A DNA stretch of 64,000 nucleotides from Methylocystis sp. (GTDB taxonomy: Bacteria; Pseudomonadota; Alphaproteobacteria; Rhizobiales; Beijerinckiaceae), in contig JACOUB010000019.1 in NCBI GenBank assembly GCA_016178015.1, positions 1-64,000 of the forward strand. The letters are read 5' to 3'. Each line of letters opens with the position of its first letter. Position 1 is the first letter of the stretch. Both the position numbers and the translations under genes were made by a program. Positions 21,075-31,794 of this stretch are shown here, piece after piece. The notes beneath the pieces are model-generated. The model was not told the DNA's origin, did no database searches, and saw only the letters and a list, made by a program, of their open reading frames with translations.

Positions 21075-21135
21075 GAGTTTTATACGTTTGTCGAGTTTTA
21101 TACGTTGTCTGAGTTTTATACGTTGCTCGAGTTTT
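21075..21135 (-). promoter_or_regulatory. 18-bp tandem direct repeats in the pmoC leader
   Basis: gagttttatacgtttgtc / gagttttatacgttgtct / gagttttatacgttgctc / gagtttt at 21075, 21093, 21111, 21129, ending next to the pmoC SD. Confidence 0.85.
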
Positions 21136-21760
21136 CTTTAGTTCGAGGGATTTTCGACCGCTTGCGACACGCTCCGCCTCCCGCCACGGAACTCATTCGC
21201 CTTAGCCATTGATCGCCGTTCGTTTGAAGGTTTAAGACCCTTTCTCGGCGTTGTTTTTTAACCAAGGACGAATTTCCGAAGTCGCCGCTGAGGACGATCG
21301 CGACTCGCGGCCTCCCGAATGGCTCCATTCGGAAGCCTTAGCCCCGCCCAGCGTGGCGCAACCATTTCCCGTCGCGGGGCCGAAGACAATACCCGACAGG
21401 GCTGGCGACGACAATCTATTGAGCGGTATCGATGCGCCGATCGGGTAGGCGCAATACCACCCGAAATCACGCCCCAAGCGATCGGCGACGATCGCCGAAA
21501 GGCAGCCGCCGCAATCAACAAATCAACATAAATCCAATGCGCTAATCAACGCTGCCGGCCGCCAAAACCCCACCCGCCCTCCCCCTCCCGCCCCCGCGCA
21601 CACGGGCTGCGACCGGATGTGGGTGGAACGGCGTTCCTCTCCCGCTGCGGCCCCGGGGCGTTGCGCAGATCGTTGGCTTGCGCGGCGCGCGTTCGGAGCG
21701 GCTGCAGCGTCAAGCGCGTTTCGATCGTCCCTCTAATGTCAACGGCGCAAAAGGGTTTCT

Positions 21761-21795
21761 CGTCCTTGCGAGGAGCAATGCTCCTCGCAAGGACG
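21761..21795. repeat. Perfect 17-bp-stem hairpin (cgtccttgcgaggagca-a-tgctcctcgcaaggacg)
   Basis: Read directly; core resembles the widespread CGTCATTGCGAGG intergenic repeat. Confidence 0.9.
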
Positions 21796-21913
21796 GGTCA
21801 ATGTTTCTCGCCGTTGGCATAAGCCTGCTGCATGGTTTTCTGGCGCCTCAAGGAGGCCCTGAAAAGGCCGTCTCGAAGGATCGAGGAAACCACTCGCCCG
21901 GATCCGCCGCCCC

Positions 21914-22951
21914 TTATTGCGGACGCGGCGTGTCCTTGGCGCGCGCCGGCAGGATCGGGTAGACGACGCTCGGCTGTTCGCCGGTGAGCGTGCCAAGAAA
22001 CGCCGTGATCGCCGCGATCTCTTCCTGCGAGAGCTTTTGTCCCAGCTGATCGACGGACATCAGGGCGACGGCATCCTCCAGGGCCCAGACTTGGCCGGTA
22101 TGGAAGTAAGGCGCCCGCAAGGCGACATTGCGCAACGGCGCCGCGCGGAACACGTATTCGTCCGCAGCGCTCTTGGTGACCGCCTGGCGTCCCTTGTCGG
22201 CCAGAGGCATGATCTCTTCGCTGGGCTTTTCGACGACGCCGAACGGGAAATAGCCATTGCCGCCGACATTGACGCCGCCGTGGCAGGCGGCGCAGCCCTT
22301 GTCGAGGAACAGGCGCAGCCCGCGCTTCTCCGTGTCGTTGATCGCCGCCTCGTCGCCCATGAGGAACCTATCGAAGCGCGACGACGGCGTAATCAGCGTC
22401 GCTTCGAACGCCTCGATCGCCTTGGCCATGTTATCGAAGCTCACGGCGTTGGCCTCATTGGGAAACGCCTTCTGGAATTCGCTGACATAGGCGGGAATGC
22501 TGCGCAGCGTCTTCTCGACCAGATCGGGCGTATTGTTCATCTCGACGGCGGCCTGCACCGGTCCCTTGGCTTGGGCTTTCAAGTCCTCGGCGCGGCCATC
22601 CCAGAACTGAGCGATGTTGAACACGGCGTTGAGCACGGTCGGCGCGCGGCGCGGGCCTTTCTGCCAGCCGTGGCCGATCGAGGTCGGTCCGGCGTCGACG
22701 CCGCCCGTGCCGAGGTTGTGACAGCTGTTGCAGCTGATGATTTGGCTGCGCGACAGGCGCGGATCGAAAAACAGCTTTTTACCCAGTTCCGTTTTTGCCG
22801 GCGTCAGCTCGTTGTTCTTGACGACGCTGGCGACGCGCGCCGGCGTTATCGGAGCTAACACCGCGCTCGCCTCCTGCCTGAGATCGCCGGCGACGGCGGT
22901 GAGCGGAAAGACCAACATCGCACTCAGTGCGGAGATCAAGGAACGTGACAT
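21914..22951 (-). CDS. Di-heme cytochrome c peroxidase (CcpA/MauG family)
   Basis: Two CxxCH motifs (CNSCHNLGTGG, CAACHGGVNVGG), LGKKLFFDPRLSRSQIISC, RNVALRAPYFHTGQVWALEDAV. Confidence 0.92.
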   Translation of the reverse strand: MSRSLISALSAMLVFPLTAVAGDLRQEASAVLAPITPARVASVVKNNELTPAKTELGKKLFFDPRLSRSQIISCNSCHNLGTGGVDAGPTSIGHGWQKGPRRAPTVLNAVFNIAQFWDGRAEDLKAQAKGPVQAAVEMNNTPDLVEKTLRSIPAYVSEFQKAFPNEANAVSFDNMAKAIEAFEATLITPSSRFDRFLMGDEAAINDTEKRGLRLFLDKGCAACHGGVNVGGNGYFPFGVVEKPSEEIMPLADKGRQAVTKSAADEYVFRAAPLRNVALRAPYFHTGQVWALEDAVALMSVDQLGQKLSQEEIAAITAFLGTLTGEQPSVVYPILPARAKDTPRPQ

Positions 22952-23076
22952 CGTTGGCTCCTTCGATGGAAGGCGGGCGCGCGCCGCAAACCGACCGCCC
23001 AAACGCACTGCCCAGCTACCACAACCGATGACGATCCGCAAAGAAGAGCACGCGGCGGGTCATTCGAGGCGCCGCT

Positions 23077-24069
23077 CTAATCGGCTGCATCGCTCGCGGC
23101 CGCGTCGAGGCGCGCGGCGAGCCGGCCCCACAGGGCGTTCTGCGCGCTGAACACATAGTCCAGCTTGGCGCTGGCGACCTCCTCGGCGCCGTGGCGGATC
23201 AGCCAATCGGCGAACTGGGGAACCGCGCTGGCGGGACACGAAAATGCGGCGGCGCCGTCACTGCCCATGGCGCGCATACGTGCGCCAAACCTGCTCTCGC
23301 CCTTGCGGAGGATCTTGTCGGTCAGCGTCAGCCGCGCGCGCACCTCGCGCATGGTGCGCGCTTCTTCTTCCGCGGCGATGCGCGAGAGAATGACGCGCGC
23401 CGCTTCGCGCGCGCTCTCGCTCCAAGCCGCCTTAAGCGAGGCTGCGAGATTGGCCTGCGAGCGCAAGATCACGCCGTCGTCGAGCGTCTTCAGGGCGTTG
23501 GCTTTGAGCGTCGCGCCGGTCGTCGTGATGTCGACGATGAGGTCGGCCGAACCGGCCGCCGGCGCGCCTTCGGTGGCGCCGGAGCTTTCGACGATGCGAT
23601 AATCTCCGACGCCGTGCTCGGCAAGGAAGCGGCGCGCCGTGTGCACATATTTGGTGGCGACGCGAATGCCGCGGCCATGGCACGCGCGAAACCCTCCGGC
23701 CACATCCGCGAGATCGGCCATCGTGCGCACGTCGATCCAGGCTTCCGGCACGGCGACCACGACATCGGCGCGCCCGAAGCCGAGCGGCGCCAGCAATTCG
23801 ACGTGCGTTTGCATATCGGGAATCGTCTCGCGCAGCAGATCTTCGCCGGCGACGGCCATATGCACATCGCCGGCGGCGAGCCGGCTGGCGATTTCCGCGG
23901 TCGGCAGAAAAGCCGCTTCGACATCCTCGACGCCATCGAGCGAGCCGCGATAACCGCGCGCGCCGCGCGCCTGCGTCAGCTCGAGCCCGGCTCTGGCGAA
24001 GAATGCGGCGGCGTTTTCTTGCAAACGGCCCTTGGAGGGAACGGCCACGACGAGCTTTGCTGCGGTCAT
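23077..24069 (-). CDS. hisG: ATP phosphoribosyltransferase (HisZ-dependent)
   Basis: MTAAKLVVAVPSKGRLQENAAAFFARAGLELTQARGARGYRGSLDGVEDVEAAFLPTAEIASRLAAGDVHMAVAGEDLLRE; adjacent hisZ. Confidence 0.93.
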   Translation of the reverse strand: MTAAKLVVAVPSKGRLQENAAAFFARAGLELTQARGARGYRGSLDGVEDVEAAFLPTAEIASRLAAGDVHMAVAGEDLLRETIPDMQTHVELLAPLGFGRADVVVAVPEAWIDVRTMADLADVAGGFRACHGRGIRVATKYVHTARRFLAEHGVGDYRIVESSGATEGAPAAGSADLIVDITTTGATLKANALKTLDDGVILRSQANLAASLKAAWSESAREAARVILSRIAAEEEARTMREVRARLTLTDKILRKGESRFGARMRAMGSDGAAAFSCPASAVPQFADWLIRHGAEEVASAKLDYVFSAQNALWGRLAARLDAAASDAAD

Positions 24070-25214
24070 GTGGCAGTCCTCGAAGACTGGCAATCGCCGA
24101 AAATCTCAGGTTGCAGCCGATCGACAAAGATCGCGGCGCCGACCGCCGGAATATCGCTCGCCGCGCCGAGCGTGCGCAACAGACGATCGTAACGCCCGCC
24201 GCCGATGACGGGCGCGCCTTGGCGCGATCCGGCGTTGTGCGCCTCGAACACGAAGCCGGTGTAATAATCGAGCCGGCGCGCGAAGCTCGCGGCAAAGCGC
24301 ATCTTGTCGAGGTCGAGCCCGCGCGCCGCGAGAAAATTCGATCGCGTATCCAAAGAATCGAGACAGCGCCCAAGGTCGAGCTTCGCGTCGTTCGCCAGGC
24401 GCCGCAAAGCGGCGGCGGCCGCGTCCGGGGTCCCTTCAACCTTCAAAAAACTTTCGATGATGGCGCGTTTTTCCGCGGCGACGCCCGGCCCGTTGGCGAG
24501 CTGAGCCTGCTCCAGGAAGCGTTCGGCGATCTCGCCGGCGCTGCGCCCGCCCACCGCCGAAATTCCGGCAAGGGAGAGCAGGTCTTCGACGAGCGCGCGC
24601 GCCCCCTCCTGGTCGGCTTTCTCCAGCGCCGCCACGACGCCGGCGCGTTCTTGCCCGCCATTCCGGGTCGGCGGGGCAAGGATCGCCGCCAAATCGCGCC
24701 CGCGCGCGTGGCCAGCCTCCAAGCGCCGCCGCCAGACCGGCGCCAGCCCTAAGCAATCGAGAAAGGACGAGACGAGAGCCGCGTCGCCGAGCCGGACGTC
24801 CAGCTCGCCTGAGCCCGCCGCCGTGGCGGCCTCGACGACGGCGGCGAGGATTTCCGCGTCGGCGGCCTCCGGGTCGCTTCGCCCGAAGCTCTCGAGGCCC
24901 GCTTGCAGAAATTCGCCACTTCCGTCCGCGGCGCCCGAGCGAAAGCGGAACACCGCGCCGCCACAGGCGTAGGCCGCCGTCTGGCCGGCGAGCGGCGACG
25001 CCAGATAGGCGCGGCAAACGGGGATCGTATATTCCGGCCGCAGGCAGAAATCCGCGCCGGCGGCGTCGCTCGTCAGATACAGGCGGCCGCGGAAATCTTC
25101 GCCCGAGCGATCGAGGAAAACGCCGGCCGGTTGCAAGATCGCCGGTTCGCAACGCGTAAAGCCGGCGCGCAGGAAATGCGACAGGATCGTCTCCAGACGA
25201 TCGCCGTCCGGCAT
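24066..25214 (-). CDS. hisZ: ATP phosphoribosyltransferase regulatory subunit
   Basis: MPDGDRLETILSHFLRAGFTRCEPAILQPAGVFLDRSGEDFRGRLYLTSDAAGADFCLRPEYTIPVCRAYL; overlaps hisG start by 4 nt. Confidence 0.9.
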   Translation of the reverse strand: MPDGDRLETILSHFLRAGFTRCEPAILQPAGVFLDRSGEDFRGRLYLTSDAAGADFCLRPEYTIPVCRAYLASPLAGQTAAYACGGAVFRFRSGAADGSGEFLQAGLESFGRSDPEAADAEILAAVVEAATAAGSGELDVRLGDAALVSSFLDCLGLAPVWRRRLEAGHARGRDLAAILAPPTRNGGQERAGVVAALEKADQEGARALVEDLLSLAGISAVGGRSAGEIAERFLEQAQLANGPGVAAEKRAIIESFLKVEGTPDAAAAALRRLANDAKLDLGRCLDSLDTRSNFLAARGLDLDKMRFAASFARRLDYYTGFVFEAHNAGSRQGAPVIGGGRYDRLLRTLGAASDIPAVGAAIFVDRLQPEIFGDCQSSRTAT

Positions 25215-25527
25215 TTTTCGGCTATTCGGTCCGTTCACGACCAATTTTCCCCGTTGCGCGCCTTTCTCTAGCAAGCGCGAAGCAAGGGCGCATCCGCTTT
25301 CGGTGGAGAGGGTGAACGAAATGGGGGTTGTTCGGGCGCCTCCTGGGCGAAAGCGGCGAGTTCGGCTCGAGGCTTTGGACGAGGCGCTGCGAAGATCGCC
25401 AAGCGGAGTGACAGCAAGGGCGCCAAGAATTTTTGGAAACAAAAGTCGAACGGCAGCTCGTTGGCTTGACGGCGTCGATAATTGCATGCACATTTGCCGT
25501 TATCGCATGCTACTTTCGGAGATGTAG

Positions 25528-26064
25528 ATGCAAACTTACCTTCAGAGACTTAGAGACGGTTACACCAAGAACGGCATGGACCCGAAAGTTCGCCGGGACA
25601 GTTTCGATGATTTCCTGACGATGAAGACGATCGGCACGAAACGCGTCTGGACCTTCGGCAATCCTTTGGGGGCCAATGCGAGCCCGGTGTGCATGGGCGG
25701 CCACAGCCGAGAACTCGTGCGCAATCTCTGCGTGCGCGTCGATGCGCTAACGCTCGCAGAACTCGACGCCGTGACGGACGTGCTCGATTGCAGCAAGCAG
25801 GAATTTGTTGTCGAGGCGCTCTCGGCGGCGATCGCCAAGGCCATGCACGGCATCGACGAACAAGGACTTGCTCATCTTTTCGACGAACGCATCAAGGACC
25901 GTCTCGAAAAGGCGGAACTATCGTTTCAACCATCGGCGGACGGCAGCCACGAATGGCTCTACTTTCGCGGTGAACTTATGAAAAACAAAGAGTGGGAAAG
26001 GCATAAGGGCGTCGTAGAGGGCGTCAAGCAATTGATCGAAGGCGAAAAAGCGCAGTCGAAATAG
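25528..26064 (+). CDS. Hypothetical protein with RHH-like segment
   Basis: 178-aa ORF; segment LCVRVDALTLAELDAVTDVLDCSKQEFVVEALSAAIAKAM resembles ribbon-helix-helix. Confidence 0.5.
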   Translation: MQTYLQRLRDGYTKNGMDPKVRRDSFDDFLTMKTIGTKRVWTFGNPLGANASPVCMGGHSRELVRNLCVRVDALTLAELDAVTDVLDCSKQEFVVEALSAAIAKAMHGIDEQGLAHLFDERIKDRLEKAELSFQPSADGSHEWLYFRGELMKNKEWERHKGVVEGVKQLIEGEKAQSK

Positions 26065-26124
26065 AACTGCACAGTTCGAGACGCCAAGGGCGCTCGAAAT
26101 GTCGCGTGCTCCCGCCGCCAACCG

Positions 26125-26155
26125 CCGTCATTGCGAGCCGCAGGCGAAGCAATCA
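26125..26155. repeat. CGTCATTGCGAG..CGAAGCAATC-type repeat
   Basis: ccgtcattgcgagccgcaggcgaagcaatcaag. Confidence 0.55.
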
Positions 26156-26238
26156 AGTTTACGCGCAAGGCGCAAACGCCCTCTCCCAGAGGGCTACGGC
26201 AGTTGTGCGGATTCGGCCCCAACCAATGCGGCGCGCAT

Positions 26239-26430
26239 TCCTTCTCCCGTGAAACGGGAGAAGGTGGCCCTCGCGTCAGCGAGGGTCGGATGAGGGCGCT
26301 CGGGGTTTGCCTCGCCTATGGGCGTGCGCCCGGTTCGCGCCACTTGTTCTGCGTCGTTTCGGAGGGCGGCGCCGGCCCTCATCCGACCCGGCTTCGCCGG
26401 GCCACCTTCTCCCGCCTTGCGGGAGAAGGG
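26239..26430. repeat. About 190-bp composite palindromic repeat, copy 3 (opposite orientation)
   Basis: ccttctcccgtgaaacgggagaaggtggccctcgcgtcagcgagggtcggatgaggg...cttgcgggagaaggg. Confidence 0.85.
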
Positions 26431-26458
26431 ATGCGCGCCGCGTCTTTGGCCGCCGGCG

Positions 26459-28609
26459 TCACTCCACGGCGTTCGCGCTCTGGCGCTCAGCTTTTTCCTT
26501 AGCTTCGAGGTCTTCGCCGGTCTGCTGATCGACGGCGCGCATGGAGAGGCGCACCTTGCCGCGATCGTCGAAGCCCAACAGCTTTACTTTCACCTTGTCG
26601 CCTTCCTTGACCACGTCGGTGGTCTTATTGACGCGCCGCATGGCCAGCTGCGAGATGTGGACAAGACCGTCCTTGGCGCCGAAGAAATTGACGAACGCTC
26701 CGAAATCGGCGGTCTTCACCACCGTGCCGTCGTAAATCCGGCCAACTTCGGGGTCGGAAGCGATCGACTTGATCCAGTTGATCGCCGCCTGGATCGAAGC
26801 AGCGTCGCTGCTTGCGACCTTCACCGTGCCGTCGTCCTCGATGTTAACCTTGGCGCCGGTCTTTTCGACGATTTCGCGGATCACCTTGCCGCCTGTGCCA
26901 ATCACTTCGCGGATCTTGTCGGTCGGGATTTTCAAGGTCTCGATGCGCGGCGCGAATTCGCCGAGCTCGGCGCGCGACGCCGTCAGCGCCTTGGCCATCT
27001 CGCCGAGGATATGCAGGCGTCCGTCGCGCGCCTGGGCGAGCGCTGTGCGCATGATCTCTTCGGTGACGCCGGCGATCTTGATGTCCATCTGCAGCGAGGT
27101 GACGCCCTCGCCGGTGCCCGCCACCTTAAAATCCATGTCGCCGAGGTGATCCTCGTCGCCGAGAATGTCGGAGAGGACGGCGAAGCGCGAGCCCTCGAGA
27201 ATGAGGCCCATTGCGATGCCGGCGGTGGGTCGTTTGACTGGCACGCCGGCGTCCATCAAGGCGAGCGAGGTTCCGCACACCGTCGCCATGGAGGACGAGC
27301 CGTTCGATTCGGTGATCTCGGAGACGACGCGCACCGTGTAAGGAAATTCGGCGGCGGCCGGCAGCATCGGTCGGATGGCGCGCCAGGCGAGCTTGCCATG
27401 GCCGATCTCGCGGCGGCCGGGCGCGCCCATGCGGCCAGTCTCGCCAACCGAATAGGGCGGGAAGTTGTAATGGAGCAGGAAGCGCTCCTTGTAAGTGCCC
27501 TCGAGCGAATCGATGTATTGCTCGTCCTCGCCGGTGCCGAGCGTCGCAACGACCAGAGCCTGCGTCTCGCCGCGCGTAAACAGCGCCGAGCCGTGGGTGC
27601 GCGGCAGAACGCCGACTTCCGCGACGATCGGGCGGACCGTCTTCACGTCGCGCCCGTCGATGCGAACGCCGCTGTCGAGAATGTTCCAGCGCACGACCTT
27701 GGCTTGCAGATCGTGGAAGGCTTCGCCGACATGCTCCTTGGAGAACGCGGTTTCGCCGCCCTCGGGGAAGAGCGCCGCGACGACCTTCGCCCTGATCGCC
27801 TCGACCGCCGCGTAGCGATCCTGCTTGACGGTGATCTTGTAAGCTTCGCGCAGTTCCGCCTCGGCGATGCTCGAGATAGCCTTCGTCACTGCGGACTTGT
27901 CGGCGATGTTGAGCTCGCGCGGGTCCTTGGCGGTGCGCTCGGCCAATCGGATGATGGCGTCGATCACCGGCTGGATGCCGCGATGGCCGGTCATCACCGC
28001 CTCGAGCATGACCTCCTCGGAAAGTTCCTTGGCTTCCGACTCGACCATCAGCACGGCGTCCGATGTCCCGGCGACGATGAGATCGAGCGTTGATTGCTTC
28101 ATCTCTTCGATGGTCGGATTGAGCTTCAAGGCGCCGTTGATCTGGCCGACGCGCGCGCCGCCGATCGGCCCCATGAAGGGAACGCCGGAAACGGTGAGCG
28201 CGGCGGAGGCCGCCACCATGGCGAGAATGTCGGGATCGCTCTCGAGATCGTGGGAGAGAACCGTGATGATCACTTGCGTTTCGTTGCGATAGCCGTCCGG
28301 GAACAGCGGCCGGATCGGCCGGTCGATGAGCCGCGAGATCAATGTCTCGCGCTCGCTCGGACGGCCCTCACGCTTGAAATAGCCGCCGGGAATGCGGCCG
28401 GCGGCGAAGGCCTTCTCCTGATAATTGACGGTGAGCGGGAAGAAGTCCTGCCCCGGCTTTGCGGCCTTGGCCGAGACGACGGTGGCCAGCACGGTCGTCT
28501 CGCCCCAGCTGGCGACGACGGCGCCGTCGGCCTGACGGGCGACCCTGCCGGTCTCGAGGACGAGCTTGCGCCCCGCCCAATCGAGTTCTTCGCGGTGAAT
28601 TTGGAACAT
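26459..28609 (-). CDS. pnp: Polyribonucleotide nucleotidyltransferase
   Basis: [48 protein letters not shown]...KH domain [33 protein letters not shown] and S1 domain. Confidence 0.95.
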   Translation of the reverse strand: MFQIHREELDWAGRKLVLETGRVARQADGAVVASWGETTVLATVVSAKAAKPGQDFFPLTVNYQEKAFAAGRIPGGYFKREGRPSERETLISRLIDRPIRPLFPDGYRNETQVIITVLSHDLESDPDILAMVAASAALTVSGVPFMGPIGGARVGQINGALKLNPTIEEMKQSTLDLIVAGTSDAVLMVESEAKELSEEVMLEAVMTGHRGIQPVIDAIIRLAERTAKDPRELNIADKSAVTKAISSIAEAELREAYKITVKQDRYAAVEAIRAKVVAALFPEGGETAFSKEHVGEAFHDLQAKVVRWNILDSGVRIDGRDVKTVRPIVAEVGVLPRTHGSALFTRGETQALVVATLGTGEDEQYIDSLEGTYKERFLLHYNFPPYSVGETGRMGAPGRREIGHGKLAWRAIRPMLPAAAEFPYTVRVVSEITESNGSSSMATVCGTSLALMDAGVPVKRPTAGIAMGLILEGSRFAVLSDILGDEDHLGDMDFKVAGTGEGVTSLQMDIKIAGVTEEIMRTALAQARDGRLHILGEMAKALTASRAELGEFAPRIETLKIPTDKIREVIGTGGKVIREIVEKTGAKVNIEDDGTVKVASSDAASIQAAINWIKSIASDPEVGRIYDGTVVKTADFGAFVNFFGAKDGLVHISQLAMRRVNKTTDVVKEGDKVKVKLLGFDDRGKVRLSMRAVDQQTGEDLEAKEKAERQSANAVE

Positions 28610-28782
28610 GTCCTGTCTTTCTCTCAATTAAGCGGCAGGAGCGTTTGTCATGGGCAAGACGGCGAGAGGCTGCGCGAATTCAATCGGTCTTTCCGAAAGA
28701 ACCGTTCGCAGCGTCCGGCGATCCTGCCATGACAGGGCCCTGCCGAGGGCTGGCGCGACGGCCCTATGCCGCCGGCCATATG

Positions 28783-28838
28783 TGGACCGCGAGCCTTCAG
28801 GCTCGCAATCCCTTGGCGAGCCTGAAGGCTCGCGGTCC
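28783..28838. repeat. REP doublet (ggaccgcgagccttcaggctcgc...gcgagcctgaaggctcgcggtcc), copy 1
   Basis: Inverted pair between pnp and rpsO; second copy at 59507-59562. Confidence 0.85.
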
Positions 28839-28842
28839 AATC

Positions 28843-29112
28843 TCAGCGGCGGATGCCGAGACGCTCGATAAGGGTCTTGTAACGGCTCTCGTCGCGCGAC
28901 TTGACGTAGTCGAGCAACTGACGGCGCTGCGAAACCAATTTCAACAGGCCGCGGCGCGAGTGATTGTCCTTCACATGCGTCTTGAAGTGCTCGGTGAGAT
29001 TGGCGATGCGCTCGGAGAGGATGGCCGCCTGCACCTCGGGCGAGCCGGTGTCGGCCGCCTTGATCGCGTATTCCTTGATGAGCGCCTGCTTGCGCTCGGC
29101 CGTGATCGACAT
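28843..29112 (-). CDS. rpsO: 30S ribosomal protein S15
   Basis: [89 protein letters not shown]. Confidence 0.97.
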   Translation of the reverse strand: MSITAERKQALIKEYAIKAADTGSPEVQAAILSERIANLTEHFKTHVKDNHSRRGLLKLVSQRRQLLDYVKSRDESRYKTLIERLGIRR

Positions 29113-29275
29113 CGGGTGATCCTTTGCATTTTGCTGAAAGATTGATCCGCAAGCGGCGGCCCAGGCCGGGATGTCGTCCAGCGAGGTCGCCTAAAGCGGC
29201 GCCGCCCGGAGAAACCGGGCGCGCGACGGGCTTATAGCAGAAACGGGCGGCAAGGATAGAGGGCGCGTGGCGCGC

Positions 29276-30655
29276 CTACTCCGCGGCGTCCCTGTCGCGC
29301 AGGCCGCGCGCCAGGCGTTCGGCCTTCAATAGCTCCGCCACCAGGAAAGCCACCTCGATCGCCTGCTCGGCGTTGAGGCGCGGATCGCAAGCCGTGTCGT
29401 AGCGCACATGCAGCTGATGCTCGGAAATATCGCGCGCGCCGCCGGTGCACTCGGTCACGTTCTGGCCAGTCATTTCGAGATGGATGCCGCCGGCATAGGC
29501 GCCCTCGGCCTTGTGGACCTCGAAGAAAGTGCGGATTTCCGACATGACGCGATCGAACGGCCGCGTCTTGCGGCCGCCGGCGCTGATCGTGTTGCCGTGC
29601 ATGGGGTCGCAACACCAGACGACATTGCGGCCCTCGCGCGCCGCCGCGCGCAACAGCCTCGGCAGGGCGTCTCCCACGTTTTCTGAGCCGAAACGGCAAA
29701 TGAGCGTCAACCGTCCCGGCTCGTTGTCTGGATTGATGACGTCGATGAGACGCAACAGCGCTTCCGGCTTCAGGCTCGGACCGCATTTCAAGCCCACCGG
29801 GTTGCGCACGCCGCGGATGAACTCGAGATGCGCGCCGTCCGGCTGACGGGTGCGGTCGCCAATCCACAGCATGTGCCCGGACGTGGCGTAAAAGCCGCCC
29901 TCCAACGAATCGATGCGGGTCAGCGCCTGCTCGTAGCCGAGCAACAGCGCCTCATGGGAGGTATAAAAATCCGTCTGCCGCAGTTCCGGATGATGCTCGG
30001 GATCGAGACCGATGGCGCGCATGAAGCCCACAGTCTCGGTGATATGGTCGGCGAGCTTCGAATAACGTTCGAACAACGGGCTGTTCTTGACGAACCCCAA
30101 CATCCAGCGATGCGCGTTCTCGAGACTGGCGAAACCGCCGGCCGCGAAGGCGCGAAGGAGATTGAGCGTCGCCGCCGATTGGCGATAGGCCATGATCTGG
30201 CGGCGCGGATCCGGCGCGCGCGCTTTGGCTGAGAATTCGATATCGTTGATGATGTCGCCGCGATAGCTCGGCAGCTCGACGTCGCCCTGTTTCTCGAACG
30301 GCGCCGAGCGCGGCTTAGCGAACTGGCCGGCGATGCGGCCCACCTTGACCACGGGCGAGGCGGCGGCAAACGTCAACACCACCGCCATCTGCAGGAAGAC
30401 GCGGAAGAAATCGCGGATGTTGTCGGCCGAATGCTCGCTAAAACTCTCGGCGCAGTCGCCGCCTTGCAGCAAAAAAGCCTTACCCGCGGCGACCTCCGCC
30501 AGGGAACGCTGCAAATTGCGCGCCTCGCCGGCAAAGACGAGCGGCGGAAATCCGGCAAGTTGGCGCTCGACGTCGGCGAGCAGGGCGGCGTCTTCGTAGA
30601 CGGGCGTCTGCTCGATCGGCTTGTCTCTCCAACTGCCCGGCGACCAACGTTCCAC
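29276..30655 (-). CDS. Class II 3-deoxy-7-phosphoheptulonate synthase
   Basis: [69 protein letters not shown]...CDPMHGNTI...[21 protein letters not shown] start inferred. Confidence 0.9.
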   Translation of the reverse strand: MERWSPGSWRDKPIEQTPVYEDAALLADVERQLAGFPPLVFAGEARNLQRSLAEVAAGKAFLLQGGDCAESFSEHSADNIRDFFRVFLQMAVVLTFAAASPVVKVGRIAGQFAKPRSAPFEKQGDVELPSYRGDIINDIEFSAKARAPDPRRQIMAYRQSAATLNLLRAFAAGGFASLENAHRWMLGFVKNSPLFERYSKLADHITETVGFMRAIGLDPEHHPELRQTDFYTSHEALLLGYEQALTRIDSLEGGFYATSGHMLWIGDRTRQPDGAHLEFIRGVRNPVGLKCGPSLKPEALLRLIDVINPDNEPGRLTLICRFGSENVGDALPRLLRAAAREGRNVVWCCDPMHGNTISAGGRKTRPFDRVMSEIRTFFEVHKAEGAYAGGIHLEMTGQNVTECTGGARDISEHQLHVRYDTACDPRLNAEQAIEVAFLVAELLKAERLARGLRDRDAAE

Positions 30656-30980
30656 TTGGCTGCACTCCGAACCGCGCGGCAAAAAGTAAATGCACAACTC
30701 CCTCTCGCGACGGCCCGCAAACTTATACATGACAGGCGGCAAACTTGCGACACTCTCAACAAGAGAAGCCGGCCGTGCAGGCGCAAAAATGGACGCGGCT
30801 CCGAGAAATAAAGCCAAATATCCGGGACTTGTATCCAAGACTTGGCCACATGAATTGGCTACGCTCGGGGTGAGAAGGCCGCCATGTCTTGCGCTGGAGC
30901 GCCGCGCCGCTTTCGCGGCTCGCGCTTTTCGCCTATCCCGTCTTCATCGTACGATCTCGATTCGTCGTTGGTGGGCCGCG

Positions 30981-31775
30981 ATGTTCTTCATCTTGTCCAA
31001 GATCTTCGACTTCCTGCTGGCCCCGGCGCATCTCGGCTTGTTTGTCACGGGGCTGGGCACAGCGCTTTGTTTCACGCGTTTTGCCCGCGGCGGACGCAGG
31101 CTCGCCGCCCTAGGGGCCTTCGCCCTGTTGATCATGTCGTTCTCGCCATTGGGATATTTCATCGCCATGCCGCTCGAGAACCGCTTCCCGCCGGCGCCGG
31201 ACGATATTGGGCCGCCCGACGGGATCGTGGTGTTGGGCGGCTCGATCGACGAAGACCTCAGCATGCTGCGAGGCCGCACCACCTTCAACGACGCCGCCGA
31301 GCGGCTGACCGCCGCGGTCGCATTGGCGCGCCGTTTTCCCGTGGCGCGCCTGGTCTTCACCGGCGGCGCGGCGAAACTGGGCGGCTCGTCCTTTTCCGAG
31401 GCGGAGGCAGCCGGACGCTTCTGGCGCGACATGGGGATCGGGCGAGAACGCATCATCTGCGAAGCGCGCTCGCGCAATACCTGGGAGAACGCGCTTTTCA
31501 CCCGCGATCTGGTGAAACCGCAGCCAGGCGAACGTTGGCTGCTCGTCACATCAGCGATGCATATGCCGCGTTCGATCGGCATTTTCCGTCAAGTGGGCTT
31601 TCCGGTCATCGCCTATCCGGTGGACTACCACACCGGCGGTCGCTGGTTCGAGTGGAGCCTGCCTCGAAAAGCGCCGGACGCACTGAAGATCGTCGACCTC
31701 GCGGCGCATGAATGGTTCGGCCTGCTCGCCTATCGTCTGACCGGCAAGACCAACGCCCTGTTTCCGGCGCCGTGA
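30981..31775 (+). CDS. YdcF family protein (DUF218)
   Basis: MFFILSKIFDFLLAPAHLGLFVTGLG...DGIVVLGGSIDEDL...LVFTGGAAKLGG...SRNTWENALFTRDLVKPQPGERWLLVTSAMHMPRSIGIFRQVGF. Confidence 0.88.
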   Translation: MFFILSKIFDFLLAPAHLGLFVTGLGTALCFTRFARGGRRLAALGAFALLIMSFSPLGYFIAMPLENRFPPAPDDIGPPDGIVVLGGSIDEDLSMLRGRTTFNDAAERLTAAVALARRFPVARLVFTGGAAKLGGSSFSEAEAAGRFWRDMGIGRERIICEARSRNTWENALFTRDLVKPQPGERWLLVTSAMHMPRSIGIFRQVGFPVIAYPVDYHTGGRWFEWSLPRKAPDALKIVDLAAHEWFGLLAYRLTGKTNALFPAP

Positions 31776-31794
31776 CGGCGGCGCGGCGGGCGCC

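Noticed and set aside
21914-22951. MbnH-like di-heme enzyme of a methanobactin locus
   Set aside because: Sequence fits ordinary bacterial cytochrome c peroxidase and no mbnA/B/C/P genes are adjacent.
26318-28093. 591-aa plus-strand ORF
   Set aside because: Antisense to pnp and starts inside a palindromic repeat.
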